DNA from: Halostella litorea
GTDB taxonomy: Archaea > Halobacteriota > Halobacteria > Halobacteriales > Natronoarchaeaceae
Direction: 5' to 3'
Length of the DNA: 64,000 bases
Assembly: GCF_004785955.1 (NCBI RefSeq)
Contig: NZ_SJER01000001.1
Coordinates: forward strand, 310,001-374,000
Shown here: positions 40,998-50,503 of the stretch, piece after piece
How the letters are laid out: each line of letters starts with the position of its first letter
How positions within the stretch are numbered: the stretch's first letter is position 1
The notes under the pieces: model-generated
Database searches by the model: none
Told to the model about the DNA's origin: nothing
What the model saw: the letters and a program-made list of their open reading frames with translations, nothing else
Program-made: the position numbers and the translations under genes

Positions 40998-42130
40998 TGT
41001 ATGAAGGGTGTGTCGCTAATCCGCGCTTCCTTCGGGCGGTCGCGGACGACCACCCGTATCTCGGTGCCCGGCTCGTCGTACTCGACCGGGACGTAGCCGA
41101 GCCCGATCGGTTCGTCGAGCGTGGGACTCATCGTCCCGCTGGTGACCGTCCCGATGGCCTCGCCGTCCGGGTCGGTGATCTCGTAGCCGTGCCGCGGGAC
41201 GCCCCGTTCGGTCAGCGTGAGGCCGACGAACCGCTCGTCGACGCCGGCCTCCTGCTGGGCCGCGAGCGCGTCGCGGCCGACGAACTCGGTGTCCAGCTTC
41301 ACGGTGAAGCCGATGCCGGCCTCGTACGGCGTCCGCGGGTTCTCCGCGGGGTCGAAGTCCTGCCCCGACAGGAGAAAGCCTGCCTCGATGCGGAGCGTGT
41401 CCCGCGCGCCGAGCCCGCAGGGCTGGCAGTCCAGCGCCGCCCAGACCGTCTCGGCGTCGTCCCACGGGACGATCAGTTCGAAGCCGTCCTCGCCGGTGTA
41501 GCCGGTCCGGGCGACCCAGCAGTCGACGCCGGCGACGGTCACCCACCGCGCCTCGAACCGCGAGAGGTCGGTGACCGGGTCGGCCGCGGCGTCGTCGACG
41601 AGGCCGGCGGCCTCGGGGCCCTGGACGGCGAACATGCCGAAGGATTCGGTCCGGTTCGTCACCGTCGCGTCCAGCCCCCACTCGTCCCGGTGGGACGTCC
41701 AGCGGTCGACGGCCTCCGCGTCGTGGCCGGCGTTGGGCACGAACAGGTACGTCGGGCCGTCGGCGTCGGCCGGGGACGGGTCGCCGCCCACCGCCGGAAG
41801 CCGCCCCCCGTCGTCGGGGAGCCGGTAGACGACGGTGTCGTCGAGGATCGCGCCGTCCTCGTCGGTGATCGCCGCGTACTGGGAGTCGCCCGGGTCGAGC
41901 GCCGCCACGTCGTTGGTGACGAGGCGCTGGGTCAGCGCCGTCGCGTCCGGGCCGGTGACGGTGACCTCGCCCATGTGCGAGACGTCGAAGACCCCCGCTT
42001 CCTCGCGGACGGCCTCGTGTTCGGTCCGGATGGAGTCGAACTCGACCGGCATCTCCCAGCCGCCGAAGTCGGTGAACGACGCGTCGCGCTCGTCGTGGAC
42101 CGCGTACAGCGGCGGCCTCCGTCGGGGCAT
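40994..42130 (-). CDS. gcvT: Glycine cleavage system T protein (aminomethyltransferase)
   Basis: A 378-residue enzyme transferring the methylene group to tetrahydrofolate and releasing ammonia. It has [38 protein letters not shown], the folate-site Asp in [32 protein letters not shown] and [18 protein letters not shown]. Operon with gcvH. A TATA-like ACATTACTT lies about 27-35 nt upstream. Confidence 0.96.
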   Translation of the reverse strand: MPRRRPPLYAVHDERDASFTDFGGWEMPVEFDSIRTEHEAVREEAGVFDVSHMGEVTVTGPDATALTQRLVTNDVAALDPGDSQYAAITDEDGAILDDTVVYRLPDDGGRLPAVGGDPSPADADGPTYLFVPNAGHDAEAVDRWTSHRDEWGLDATVTNRTESFGMFAVQGPEAAGLVDDAAADPVTDLSRFEARWVTVAGVDCWVARTGYTGEDGFELIVPWDDAETVWAALDCQPCGLGARDTLRIEAGFLLSGQDFDPAENPRTPYEAGIGFTVKLDTEFVGRDALAAQQEAGVDERFVGLTLTERGVPRHGYEITDPDGEAIGTVTSGTMSPTLDEPIGLGYVPVEYDEPGTEIRVVVRDRPKEARISDTPFIQ

Positions 42131-42316
42131 ACCCGGACCGTCGGCCGCCGGGAAGTAATGTTTTCGTATCCGCGACGCCCCGGCCGGCGGACGGAATCGA
42201 CGCTCGACCGGGGAAACGATAGCGACCCTCGTCGGTCGGAAAAAAGCGAGACGGCGCGTCGGGTTCGGGGTGCCTCGACCGCTCGCCCGCCCGGTCGGGG
42301 GCGGTCGGCGGACGCG

Positions 42317-43921
42317 TTAGCTCTTCTCGGTGATCGTCAGCGTGTAGTCGCCGCTGCCGCTGTAGACGTCGACGAGCAGGTGCAGGTCCGTCGACGTGTC
42401 GGGGTTGTCGACGGTGATCGACTCCTGGCTGTCGGTGGTCCACGAGCGGTAGTCGTAGTCGGTCGTCGACGGACAGTCCGAGTTTCCGGTGTTGGCGTAC
42501 AGGTCGAAGTCGGCGTCGCTCGGCCCGTCGAGTTCGACGACGACCTGACTCGTCGAGGAGAACTCCCAGCCGTAGGACCAGCAGTCCGAGTCCCAGTAGC
42601 TCGACAGGGAGTCCGAAATCGAGGAGGTGGTCGAATCGCCGCCGCCGTCGCCGCCGTCGCCACCGTCCCCGCCGTCTCCGCCGTCTCCGCCGTCGCCGGG
42701 TTGCGTGTTGACGGCGTTGTCGGCGTCGACGCGGCCGCTCCCCTGCTCCTCGGCCGGGAGCCCGACGTCCACGGCGGTGCTCTTGAGGTGGCTCCGCAGG
42801 TCGGCCGCCGTGAGGTCCCACGACGAGAGCGCCAGCCCGGCGACGCCGGCGACGACCGGCGACGCCATCGACGTGCCGGACAGCTCCTCGTAGTTGCCGA
42901 ACGGCACCGTCGACAGCACGTTCGACCCCGGCGCGGCGAGTTCGACGTTGCTCCCCTTGTTGGAGTAGTTCGCGAGCGACTCGCTCTCGTTCAGCGCCGA
43001 GACGGCGAGACACTCGTCGTAGGCCGCCGGGTAGGAGACGGGGCTCCCGTAGTCGTTGCCGGCCGCGGCGACCGGCAGCGTGCCGTTGTCGTAGGCGTAG
43101 GAGACGGCGTTTTTCATCGTGTCCGTGTAGCCGCCGCCGCCCAGCGAGAGGTTGATCACGTCCACGCCCTGGTCGGCCGACCAGGTGATCGCGTCCGCGA
43201 TGTCCGACAGGGACCCGCTCCCGCTCTCGTCAAGCGCGCGGGCGCTGAGTATCGAACAGTTGCTGATGCCGGCGTGGCCCGTGCCGTTGTCGGTCCCGCC
43301 CGCCGCGATGCCGCCGACGTGGGTGCCGTGGTTCTCGTCGGCGTTGACGGGGTAGGGGTCGCCGTCGCTGTCGGGGAAGTCCCGGCCGTAGTTCGAGACG
43401 CTCCCGTCCATGTTCCCCTCCAGGTTCGGGTGGTCGTACTGGACCCCCTGGTCGACCACGGCGATCGTTACGGACGAGTCGCCGAGGGTGGTGTCCCACG
43501 CGCCCGGCGCGTTGACCTGCTGGGGCGCGTACTGGCTGCCGAACTGCGGGTCGTTCGGCGTGTAGAACGCCTGCACCGTCGCGTTCGGCTCGGCGTACTT
43601 GACCTCCTCCTTTTTCGTGACCGCCTCGACGAAGTTCTCGCGGGCGACGTCGGCGGCCCTGCTCGGGAACTCCACCGCCACGTACCGGAGTTTCTCGTTC
43701 TTGTGGACGACCCGGGCGTTCCCCGGGACGGCGCTCCGAACGGTCCCCTCCAGCTCGTCGGCGCTCGCCGACACGCCGACGAGTATCTCGTCTTTCTTCG
43801 GCCCCGGTTCCCGCCCCGGCGTCGCCGCCGTGACCCCGCCCAGCGCGCCCAACGCGCCGGCGGCTCCCGTCGCCTTGATGAACGTACGTCGTGACCATCG
43901 GTGAGTGCCATCATCTGACAT
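42317..43921 (-). CDS. Halolysin-type subtilisin-like serine protease
   Basis: A 534-residue exported protease. A Tat signal [20 protein letters not shown] is followed by an inhibitor_I9-like propeptide (about 40-125). The S8 catalytic domain has D157 in [13 protein letters not shown]198 in [14 protein letters not shown] and S351 in [13 protein letters not shown] Gly-Asp repeat linker (about residues 409-428) leads to a PPC-like C-terminal domain ending in [13 protein letters not shown]. This is the layout of halolysins, which mature outside the cell at high salt. Confidence 0.94.
   Translation of the reverse strand: MSDDGTHRWSRRTFIKATGAAGALGALGGVTAATPGREPGPKKDEILVGVSASADELEGTVRSAVPGNARVVHKNEKLRYVAVEFPSRAADVARENFVEAVTKKEEVKYAEPNATVQAFYTPNDPQFGSQYAPQQVNAPGAWDTTLGDSSVTIAVVDQGVQYDHPNLEGNMDGSVSNYGRDFPDSDGDPYPVNADENHGTHVGGIAAGGTDNGTGHAGISNCSILSARALDESGSGSLSDIADAITWSADQGVDVINLSLGGGGYTDTMKNAVSYAYDNGTLPVAAAGNDYGSPVSYPAAYDECLAVSALNESESLANYSNKGSNVELAAPGSNVLSTVPFGNYEELSGTSMASPVVAGVAGLALSSWDLTAADLRSHLKSTAVDVGLPAEEQGSGRVDADNAVNTQPGDGGDGGDGGDGGDGGDGGGDSTTSSISDSLSSYWDSDCWSYGWEFSSTSQVVVELDGPSDADFDLYANTGNSDCPSTTDYDYRSWTTDSQESITVDNPDTSTDLHLLVDVYSGSGDYTLTITEKS
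42638..42697. repeat. Short tandem repeat encoding the Gly-Asp linker
   Basis: About 60 bp of imperfect 9-bp units (coding for Gly-Gly-Asp) link the protease and C-terminal domains. Unit number changes would stay in frame and alter only linker length. Confidence 0.55.
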
Positions 43922-43944
43922 GGCGAATGACAGGTATTGACACT

Positions 43945-43955
43945 AATAATTTAAG
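43945..43955 (-). promoter_or_regulatory. TATA box for the halolysin gene
   Basis: CTTAAATTATT on the minus strand lies 24-34 nt before the ATG at 43921 within a strongly AT-rich stretch; a leaderless promoter. Confidence 0.6.
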
Positions 43956-44017
43956 CTTTTCTGAATCGTGTAAGAAGTTATATCTGGACTAAAAATTAGA
44001 GTTCTGTGGCTAATTTC

Positions 44018-44064
44018 CGCGTCAGGACGCCGCGTCTGACGCGAAAACAAACGTTGTCAACGTT
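44018..44064. repeat. Hairpin and palindrome between the halolysin and NYN genes
   Basis: CGCGTCAG (44018-44025) pairs with CTGACGCG (44036-44043) as an 8-bp stem. Next to it AACGTTG-T-CAACGTT (44050-44064) is a perfect palindrome. They sit between divergent genes and could be a regulator site or a boundary hairpin. Confidence 0.45.
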
Positions 44065-44189
44065 GTTCGTATTCCCCGTCGCCGACAGGTCCGGGCTGCT
44101 GTCGTCCCGCGATCACGGTGCCGCCGACGGCGCACCGGCGGCGACCCGCGACCGCCACGCCTATCGTCGTCAGCCGTCAACCCGGTCGC

Positions 44190-44639
44190 ATGACCGGATT
44201 GGTGCGACGGGTGTTCGGGGACGGCGGAACCCGGGTCGGCCTGTTCGTCGACGGCCCGAACGTGTTGCGCGACGAGTTCGACGTGGACTTGGACGACGTG
44301 CGGGACGCCGCAAACGAGTTCGGCGACCTGGCGATCACGCGGCTGTACGTCGACGAGCACGCCACGCCGGGGCTGATACAGGCCGCGGAGGCCCGGGGGT
44401 ACGAGGTCGTCGTCACCAGCGGCGACGTGGACGTGAAACTCGCGGTCGACGCGGCCGCCGCAGTCGTCGACGGCGGGATCGACGCGCTGGCGGTCGCCTC
44501 CCGGGACACGGACTTCAAGCCGGTCGTTGAGACGGCGGGCCGCAACGGCGTCCGGACCCTCGCCATCGCGCCCGGCGAGTACGGCAACTCGGACGCGCTG
44601 GCCAACGCCGCCGACGAGGCGGTCACGCTGGACGGGTAG
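44190..44639 (+). CDS. NYN-domain protein (TIGR00288/LabA-like)
   Basis: A 149-residue PIN-like nuclease-fold protein. It has GLFVDGPNVLRDEFDVDLDD with the first acidic site, VVVTSGDVDVKLAVDAAAAV, and LAVASRDTDFKPVVETAGRN with the paired Asp residues, the NYN core. This archaeal type is likely an RNase. The ATG at 44190 gives the conserved start. Confidence 0.85.
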   Translation: MTGLVRRVFGDGGTRVGLFVDGPNVLRDEFDVDLDDVRDAANEFGDLAITRLYVDEHATPGLIQAAEARGYEVVVTSGDVDVKLAVDAAAAVVDGGIDALAVASRDTDFKPVVETAGRNGVRTLAIAPGEYGNSDALANAADEAVTLDG

Positions 44640-44719
44640 GCGGCGGACCGCCCTCGACCCCACGTCGCGCCGCGAACGACCGCCGGGCTTTTCGTCGCTG
44701 GCGCTCCCACCCGCTATCG

Positions 44720-45571
44720 ATGAGCGACCTCGACACGCCGATACTGGACAACCACCTCCACCTCGACCCGGACCGCGGGCGCGGGATCGACGCCGTGGAG
44801 GACTTCGCGCGCAGCGACGGCACCCACCTGCTCGTCGTCAACAAGCCGTCGTGGCACCTCGGCGTCGAACCGAAGGTCGGCGAGGACTTCCGCGCCGTCT
44901 TCGACCGAACCATCGCCGTCGTCGAGCGCGCGAGCGCCGTCCTCGACGGCACCGCGTGGCCGGTTCTGGGCGTCCATCCCGGACTGATCTCGCGGCTCGT
45001 CGACGACCGCGGCATGGCCCCGGCGGACGCGCGCGACCTGATGGCCGCCGGCATCGAAGTCGCGTCGGAGTACGTCGCCGACGGCCCCGCGGTCGCGCTG
45101 AAGTCCGGCCGCCCGCACTACGACGTGAGCGACGCGGTGTGGGAAGCCTCCAACGCGGTGATGCGGACCGCCTTCGAGCGCGGCGCGGCGGTCGACTGCG
45201 CGGTCCAACTGCACACCGAGGCCAGCGAGGACCTCACCGAGGTGGCCGAGTGGGCCGAGGACGCCGGCCTGCCCCGCGAGCGCGTCGTCAAGCACTACGC
45301 CGCGGGCCGCCTCGCCGGCCCGACGCCGAGCGTGATGAGCGAGAAGGAACGGCTGGAGACGGCCGCGGAGTCCGGCAAGCCGTTCCTCATGGAGACCGAC
45401 TTCGTCGACGACCCTGACCGGCCGGGTGCGGTGCTCGGGCCGAAAACCGTCCCGCGGCGCGTCCGCTGGCTGCTGTCGGAGGGGTACGACGACGCCGTCG
45501 AGCGCGCCCACGTGACGACGCCCGAACGGGTGTACGGGCTGGACCTCCGCGGGACGCTCGACGGGGCGTGA
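44720..45571 (+). CDS. TatD-like metal-dependent hydrolase
   Basis: A 283-residue amidohydrolase-fold protein. It has PILDNHLHLDPDRGRGIDAV with the HxH motif, VLGVHPGLISRLV, the Lys/Glu region ALKSGRPHYD, QLHTEASEDLTEVAE, VKHYAAGRLAG and the Asp in LMETDFVDDPDRPGA. TatD proteins are 3'-5' nucleases; substrate here is not shown. It is tandem to the NYN gene, 80 nt apart. Confidence 0.87.
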   Translation: MSDLDTPILDNHLHLDPDRGRGIDAVEDFARSDGTHLLVVNKPSWHLGVEPKVGEDFRAVFDRTIAVVERASAVLDGTAWPVLGVHPGLISRLVDDRGMAPADARDLMAAGIEVASEYVADGPAVALKSGRPHYDVSDAVWEASNAVMRTAFERGAAVDCAVQLHTEASEDLTEVAEWAEDAGLPRERVVKHYAAGRLAGPTPSVMSEKERLETAAESGKPFLMETDFVDDPDRPGAVLGPKTVPRRVRWLLSEGYDDAVERAHVTTPERVYGLDLRGTLDGA

Positions 45572-45695
45572 CGCGGCGTGTGACACGCGCTGACGCCACG
45601 CACGCCGGAACACGCCGCGTCCCTGACGTGTCGGATCGCGTCGGACGCACCGCTGAGAGAGAAAGGCATTTCAAGCGGCCAATGTACCCTCAAGT

Positions 45696-46277
45696 ATGAG
45701 CGAGCCCCCGCAGGAGTTCTACTCCGAGGACCGCTGGAACAACTGGGTCGACCGCATCAGGGACGAGGAGATCGATCCCGAGGACGAGGACTCCGCGCGC
45801 CTCCTGCTCAACCTGCAGGACGACGCCGCCATCGCCGTGGCGAAGGTCGTCTCCGCCTACGACGAGGGTCAACTGGAGCAGGAGGAGGCCCTGGAAGAGA
45901 TCGCCGACATCCGCGACATCGTCCTGAGCGAGGTCGAGTTCGAGGACGAGGAGAAGCTGATGCTCATCGACGGCGTCCAGACCAGCCTCGTCTGCGTGTT
46001 CTACGCCGCGGAGGAGTTCATCGCCGACGGCCCCGCCGACGAGGCGAGCGTCGAGGAGTACGTCCGCGCCGCGGCCGACGCCGAGGCCGAGGAGAACGTC
46101 GACGCCGCGCTCGGCTACGTCGCCCAGGCCGGCACGCTGATCATCGACGGGCAGGAACTCGACATCTCGCTGGCGGAGGAGGTCGACTACGGGCTCGTCA
46201 CGGAGTGGGTCAACGGCCTCGACAGCCTGCAAAGTGCCATGAGCGACCCCGAAGTCGTCGAAGAGGACGACGACTGA
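45696..46277 (+). CDS. DUF2150 protein
   Basis: A 193-residue acidic helical protein: EFYSEDRWNNWVDRIRDEEI, then VAKVVSAYDEGQLEQEEALE, SLVCVFYAAEEFIADG and EYVRAAADAEAEENVD, with an acidic end. This is the archaeal DUF2150 family. Function unknown. A TATA-like GCATTTCA sits 23-30 nt upstream. Confidence 0.85.
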   Translation: MSEPPQEFYSEDRWNNWVDRIRDEEIDPEDEDSARLLLNLQDDAAIAVAKVVSAYDEGQLEQEEALEEIADIRDIVLSEVEFEDEEKLMLIDGVQTSLVCVFYAAEEFIADGPADEASVEEYVRAAADAEAEENVDAALGYVAQAGTLIIDGQELDISLAEEVDYGLVTEWVNGLDSLQSAMSDPEVVEEDDD

Positions 46278-46388
46278 CCCCGGGACCCGATACGCGGGCG
46301 TAGTCCTTTCTCCGGCGTTCCGGGCGGCCAGCGACGGCGTTTGCGCCGCCCGACCCACCAGCGGTCCGACCTGTCTCGGGCAACAAGT

Positions 46389-46396
46389 GTTTTACT
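46389..46396 (+). promoter_or_regulatory. TATA box for the PKD surface protein
   Basis: GTTTTACT lies 23-30 nt before the ATG at 46419, supporting a leaderless start there and not at an upstream in-frame codon. Confidence 0.45.
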
Positions 46397-46418
46397 CCCG
46401 CCGGGACTACCACCCTCC

Positions 46419-49400
46419 ATGCAGTTCGGGGGCGACGAACGAGCAGCGGCGATCCAGGTCGGAGCGACGCTGCTGTTCGGCATGATCATCGTCTCGATGG
46501 CCCTCTATCAGGCCACCGTCGTCCCCGACCAGAACGCCGAGGTCGAGTACAACCACAACCAGGAGGTCCAGGGCCAGCTCCAGGAGCTCCGGAACGCCGT
46601 CGTCTCCGTCCCCGGCGGCGGCAACGGGAAGGCGGTCACCGTCGACCTCGGCACGCGGTTCCCCTCCCGTACGCTGTTCGTCAACCCGCCCGCGCCCAGC
46701 GGAAGCCTGCGGACGGTCGGCACCGGCACCGACGACGTGAACATCACCGTCGACAACGCGAAGGCGGCCGGCGAGACCAACGACTACTGGAACGGCGACG
46801 CCCGGACGTTCGACACCGGCGCGATCGAGTACGAACCGCAGTACAGCGAGTATCGAAACGCGCCCACGACGGTGTACGAGCAGTCGCTGCTGTACAACCG
46901 CTTCGACGGCGCGAACGTCACCCTCTCGGACCAGCGGATCGTCGACGGCCGACAGATCACGCTCGTCGCGCTCAACGGGAGCCTCTCGACGTCGGCCTCG
47001 GGGAGCGCGTCGGTCTCCGTCCGGGCGGTCAGCACGTCGCAGAACGCGGTCGCGGTCACCGGCCGGGACGGGTCGAAGCCGATCAACATCACCATCCCGA
47101 CCCAGTTGAACAAAGCCACCTGGGACGAGGCGCTCTCGGAGGCCCGGACCGACGGCAACGTCGTCGGGACCAGTTACCAGAAGAACGGTCCAGGCGAGTT
47201 CAACGAACTCACCATCCAGCTTGACGGGTCGAAGACGTACAACCTACGGATGGCGAAGGTCGGCGTCGGCTCGGGCGTGACCGAGGAAACCGAGGATCTG
47301 TACCTTACGGACGTCGAGGGCGGTGGAACAGTCCAGACGGACGGCTCACAGGAGATCACCGTCGAAGTCCGCGATCGATTCAACAACCCCGTGAGCGGGG
47401 AGACGGTGAACCTGAGCGTGAGCGGCAGCGGCACGCTCGACAATGGGTCGCGAACTGCACAGGAAGTCACGGCGACGAGCGGAGCTCAGGGGCGGGCTAC
47501 CGTCACGTATCAGGCTCCGAGCAGCGCGACGACCGACACCATCGAAGCCAACATCAGTGCCGCACCGGATCCGGACAAACGCGTTTCGTACACGGTCAAG
47601 ACGGTGAATTCGGGGAACGGATCGAGCAGCAGCGCGTACACGATCACCTGGAATAATCCCGCCCTCAACTCCTCAAACGGCGGAGCCGCTCTGACGAACT
47701 GCGACGCCGAGAGCTGTACCTGGGACGTGGGGGCAAGCGATGGCGACACGATAGCGTTGGACGGGAGCGCAAACGACAACATCGACAACGTCGACGTCGA
47801 CTTCCGCGTCAACGACAGCGGCGTCGCGGACGTCAGCCCCAAATCGACGACCGACACCGCGAACGGGCGGGTCTGGACGAACCTGACCGGGAACGACAAC
47901 GGGACGGTCGCCGTGTACGTTCTCAGCAGCGGTAGCAGCGACCGCATCGACGTCAACGTCGAAAACGTCACGACCTCGGCGGTGTCGGCGTCGTTCACCG
48001 TCTCGGACTCGAACCCCCAGACCGGACAGACCGTCGACTTCGACGCGTCTGGCTCCACCGCCTCCAACGGCTCGATCGTGAGTTACGACTGGGACTTCGG
48101 CGACGGGACGACCGACAGCGGCGAGACCGAGACGCACACGTACAGCAGTAGCGGGAGCTACACGGTCACGCTGACGGTGACCGACGACAGCGGGCGCACC
48201 GATACGGCCACCCGAACCGTGCAGGTCGACAACCAGCGACCGACGGCGTCGTTCACCGTCTCGCCGTCGACGCCGCCCGTCGGTGAAAGCGTCTCGTTCG
48301 ACGCGTCGGGCTCCAGCGACCCCGACGGATCGATCACGAGCTACGACTGGGAGTTCGGCGACGGGACGACCGGCAGCGGCGAGACCCCGACGCACACCTA
48401 CAGTGCCCCGGGGACGTACACGGTCACGCTGACGGTGACCGACGGCAACGGAGCATCCGACACGTACGAGCAGGACGTCACGGTCCGCGCACGCGGCCTC
48501 GTCACCGCCGTCGAGCCGGATCCGACCGAACTGGACGACAGCAGCGGAGAGTTCGTCCGGGTGAACTTCAGCCTCGCCACGGACACGACGGGCTGGGAGA
48601 TCAGGGACGACGACGGCCAGGTCACGCAACTGCCCGCCGAGACGCTCAACGGGACGGTGTACTTCGCCCGGAACCCCGACACCTTCGCGAGTACGTGGGG
48701 CGTCGACCGGAGCAAGGTGTACACCCTCGAAACGCGGCTGGCGAACGGCGGCGATCCCATCGAACTGGTCGACAGTAGCGGGACGACCGCCGACGAGTTC
48801 GCGTACGTGGAACCCGGTGGCAGCGGCGTCCAGACGTCGAACGGCTGGAACGTCGAAGTGGGCGCCGGCGAGGTGGCCGTCCGGCGGACGAACGCCGACG
48901 GGGACTACATCGACACGAACCAGGCCAGCGACTGGGAGACCCAGGATGAAGGCACGTTCTTCGGCGGGACGAACGCGCCGCCGGGCGTGAGGTCGGTCAC
49001 CGTCGCGAACGCGCCGCTGAGTCAGTCGGACGTGGGCAGTACGCACACCGTAACCGTCCGTTTCAACGAGACGATGAACACGGCGGTCGCGCCGTCCGTC
49101 GGCCTGGGCGGACTCGGTAGCAGCGGGACGTACAACTCCTCGCTCGCGACCAACGGCGGGTGGGTGAACGACACCACGTGGCGGAGCGAGTTCACGCTCG
49201 CGGACGACGACGAGGACGTCGTCTCGACCATCGCGGTCGCCGACGCCGAGGACGAGGGCGGGAAGGCGATGACGGCGAACACCTCGAACAGCGTGGTCGT
49301 CGACACGAAGCAACCGAACGACCCCGGCGGCGTCCGCATCGTCACGGACCCCATCAGCGCGAGCAACCAGAGTTCGGTGACCGTCGAAGTCGACGTGAGC

Positions 49401-50441
49401 AACCCCGACTCGGACGGCGGGACGGTGTACGTCGAACTCGCCGACAACGACGGTAACACGGTCGTCGAGAGCGTGCCGACGCAGACGGGGAGCGGAACGG
49501 TGACGACGACCATCACCGGGATCGACGTCTCCGGACTGAACGACGCCAACCCGAACGCCGCCGGCGGCATCACTGCGACCGCGCGGATCGTCGACGACCT
49601 CGGCAACGAGAACCCCAGCGGGTACACGACCCAGAGCAACGAGGTGCTCAAGGACACGCAACCGCCGGTCGTCAGGGAGTTCACCGTGACCGATCAGAGC
49701 AGCAACGTCGGTGGGAGCGGGAAGTACAAGACCGAGTACGGGGTCACAAACGTCGTCTCCGACGCGACCCTCGACAGCGTCACTGTTGAACTCGTTCACG
49801 TGAACGACGGGACTGTCGACTCCGCTACCGGGGCCAACCAGACAGTCACCCTGACCGACGGGAGCCAGTGTGGCTCTTCACGCTCCTGTGAGTACACGAT
49901 CCGCATCACCGCCTCGGACCTGGCCGGACAGACGACACAGCGGGAGGTCACCGACACCGCCGACGGCACCGGCGGCAGCAGTGCGGGTCAGTTCACCTTC
50001 TCGAACGGCCTGGCGGAGACGCAGGGGAGCACGGACGCCGCGAAAATCACCGCGACCAACGACGGCGGGTCCACGGCCATCATCGACACCGTCGTCGTCG
50101 CATCGACGAGCACGACTGCGACCGCGGTGTTCGAAAACCAGACCGGGACCGGTGCCGGGCAGTACGAGATAAACGTCGACTCCCAGGATGCGGGCTATCT
50201 CGACATGTCCGGGCCGCCCAGTTACGAGGAAAACCAGAACAGGTTGGCCATCGGGCAGGTGACGCCGCTCAACCAGAGCGCAACCGTTCCGTCGGGGACC
50301 GATGCGACGATATCCATGTTCGAGTTCGTCGACGACGGCGGGAACACCGTCGACATGGTCGGCGAAACCGTCACTATCCGGATCATCTACGCGGACGGAA
50401 GCGTCGAAACCACCACGTTCACCGCGTCGGACCCGTACTGA
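46419..50441 (+). CDS. Large surface protein with pilin-like N-terminus, Big_1, two PKD domains and lamin-tail domain
   Basis: A 1340-residue protein. The N-terminal helix (ERAAAIQVGATLLFGMIIVS, residues 8-27) resembles archaeal type IV pilin-like N-termini and probably anchors it in the membrane. Ordered domains follow. A beta-rich region spans 40-290 and a Big_1-like domain about 300-394 (VRDRFNNPVSGETVNLSVSG). PKD-1 is at about 523-604 (DWDFGDGTTDSGETETHTYS) and PKD-2 at about 608-692. A lamin-tail-like domain is at about 694-844, then Ig-like beta domains to the end. There is no C-terminal sorting signal. A role in adhesion or surface architecture is inferred. Confidence 0.85.
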   Translation: MQFGGDERAAAIQVGATLLFGMIIVSMALYQATVVPDQNAEVEYNHNQEVQGQLQELRNAVVSVPGGGNGKAVTVDLGTRFPSRTLFVNPPAPSGSLRTVGTGTDDVNITVDNAKAAGETNDYWNGDARTFDTGAIEYEPQYSEYRNAPTTVYEQSLLYNRFDGANVTLSDQRIVDGRQITLVALNGSLSTSASGSASVSVRAVSTSQNAVAVTGRDGSKPINITIPTQLNKATWDEALSEARTDGNVVGTSYQKNGPGEFNELTIQLDGSKTYNLRMAKVGVGSGVTEETEDLYLTDVEGGGTVQTDGSQEITVEVRDRFNNPVSGETVNLSVSGSGTLDNGSRTAQEVTATSGAQGRATVTYQAPSSATTDTIEANISAAPDPDKRVSYTVKTVNSGNGSSSSAYTITWNNPALNSSNGGAALTNCDAESCTWDVGASDGDTIALDGSANDNIDNVDVDFRVNDSGVADVSPKSTTDTANGRVWTNLTGNDNGTVAVYVLSSGSSDRIDVNVENVTTSAVSASFTVSDSNPQTGQTVDFDASGSTASNGSIVSYDWDFGDGTTDSGETETHTYSSSGSYTVTLTVTDDSGRTDTATRTVQVDNQRPTASFTVSPSTPPVGESVSFDASGSSDPDGSITSYDWEFGDGTTGSGETPTHTYSAPGTYTVTLTVTDGNGASDTYEQDVTVRARGLVTAVEPDPTELDDSSGEFVRVNFSLATDTTGWEIRDDDGQVTQLPAETLNGTVYFARNPDTFASTWGVDRSKVYTLETRLANGGDPIELVDSSGTTADEFAYVEPGGSGVQTSNGWNVEVGAGEVAVRRTNADGDYIDTNQASDWETQDEGTFFGGTNAPPGVRSVTVANAPLSQSDVGSTHTVTVRFNETMNTAVAPSVGLGGLGSSGTYNSSLATNGGWVNDTTWRSEFTLADDDEDVVSTIAVADAEDEGGKAMTANTSNSVVVDTKQPNDPGGVRIVTDPISASNQSSVTVEVDVSNPDSDGGTVYVELADNDGNTVVESVPTQTGSGTVTTTITGIDVSGLNDANPNAAGGITATARIVDDLGNENPSGYTTQSNEVLKDTQPPVVREFTVTDQSSNVGGSGKYKTEYGVTNVVSDATLDSVTVELVHVNDGTVDSATGANQTVTLTDGSQCGSSRSCEYTIRITASDLAGQTTQREVTDTADGTGGSSAGQFTFSNGLAETQGSTDAAKITATNDGGSTAIIDTVVVASTSTTATAVFENQTGTGAGQYEINVDSQDAGYLDMSGPPSYEENQNRLAIGQVTPLNQSATVPSGTDATISMFEFVDDGGNTVDMVGETVTIRIIYADGSVETTTFTASDPY

Positions 50442-50474
50442 GATCGACGCCCGTCGAAACCCCAGTCGACAATA

Positions 50475-50482
50475 ACTTATAC
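50475..50482 (+). promoter_or_regulatory. TATA box for HMG-CoA synthase
   Basis: ACTTATAC lies 22-29 nt before the ATG at 50504; leaderless promoter. Confidence 0.55.
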
Positions 50483-50503
50483 GGCCCGGTCGACCGCTAG
50501 GGT

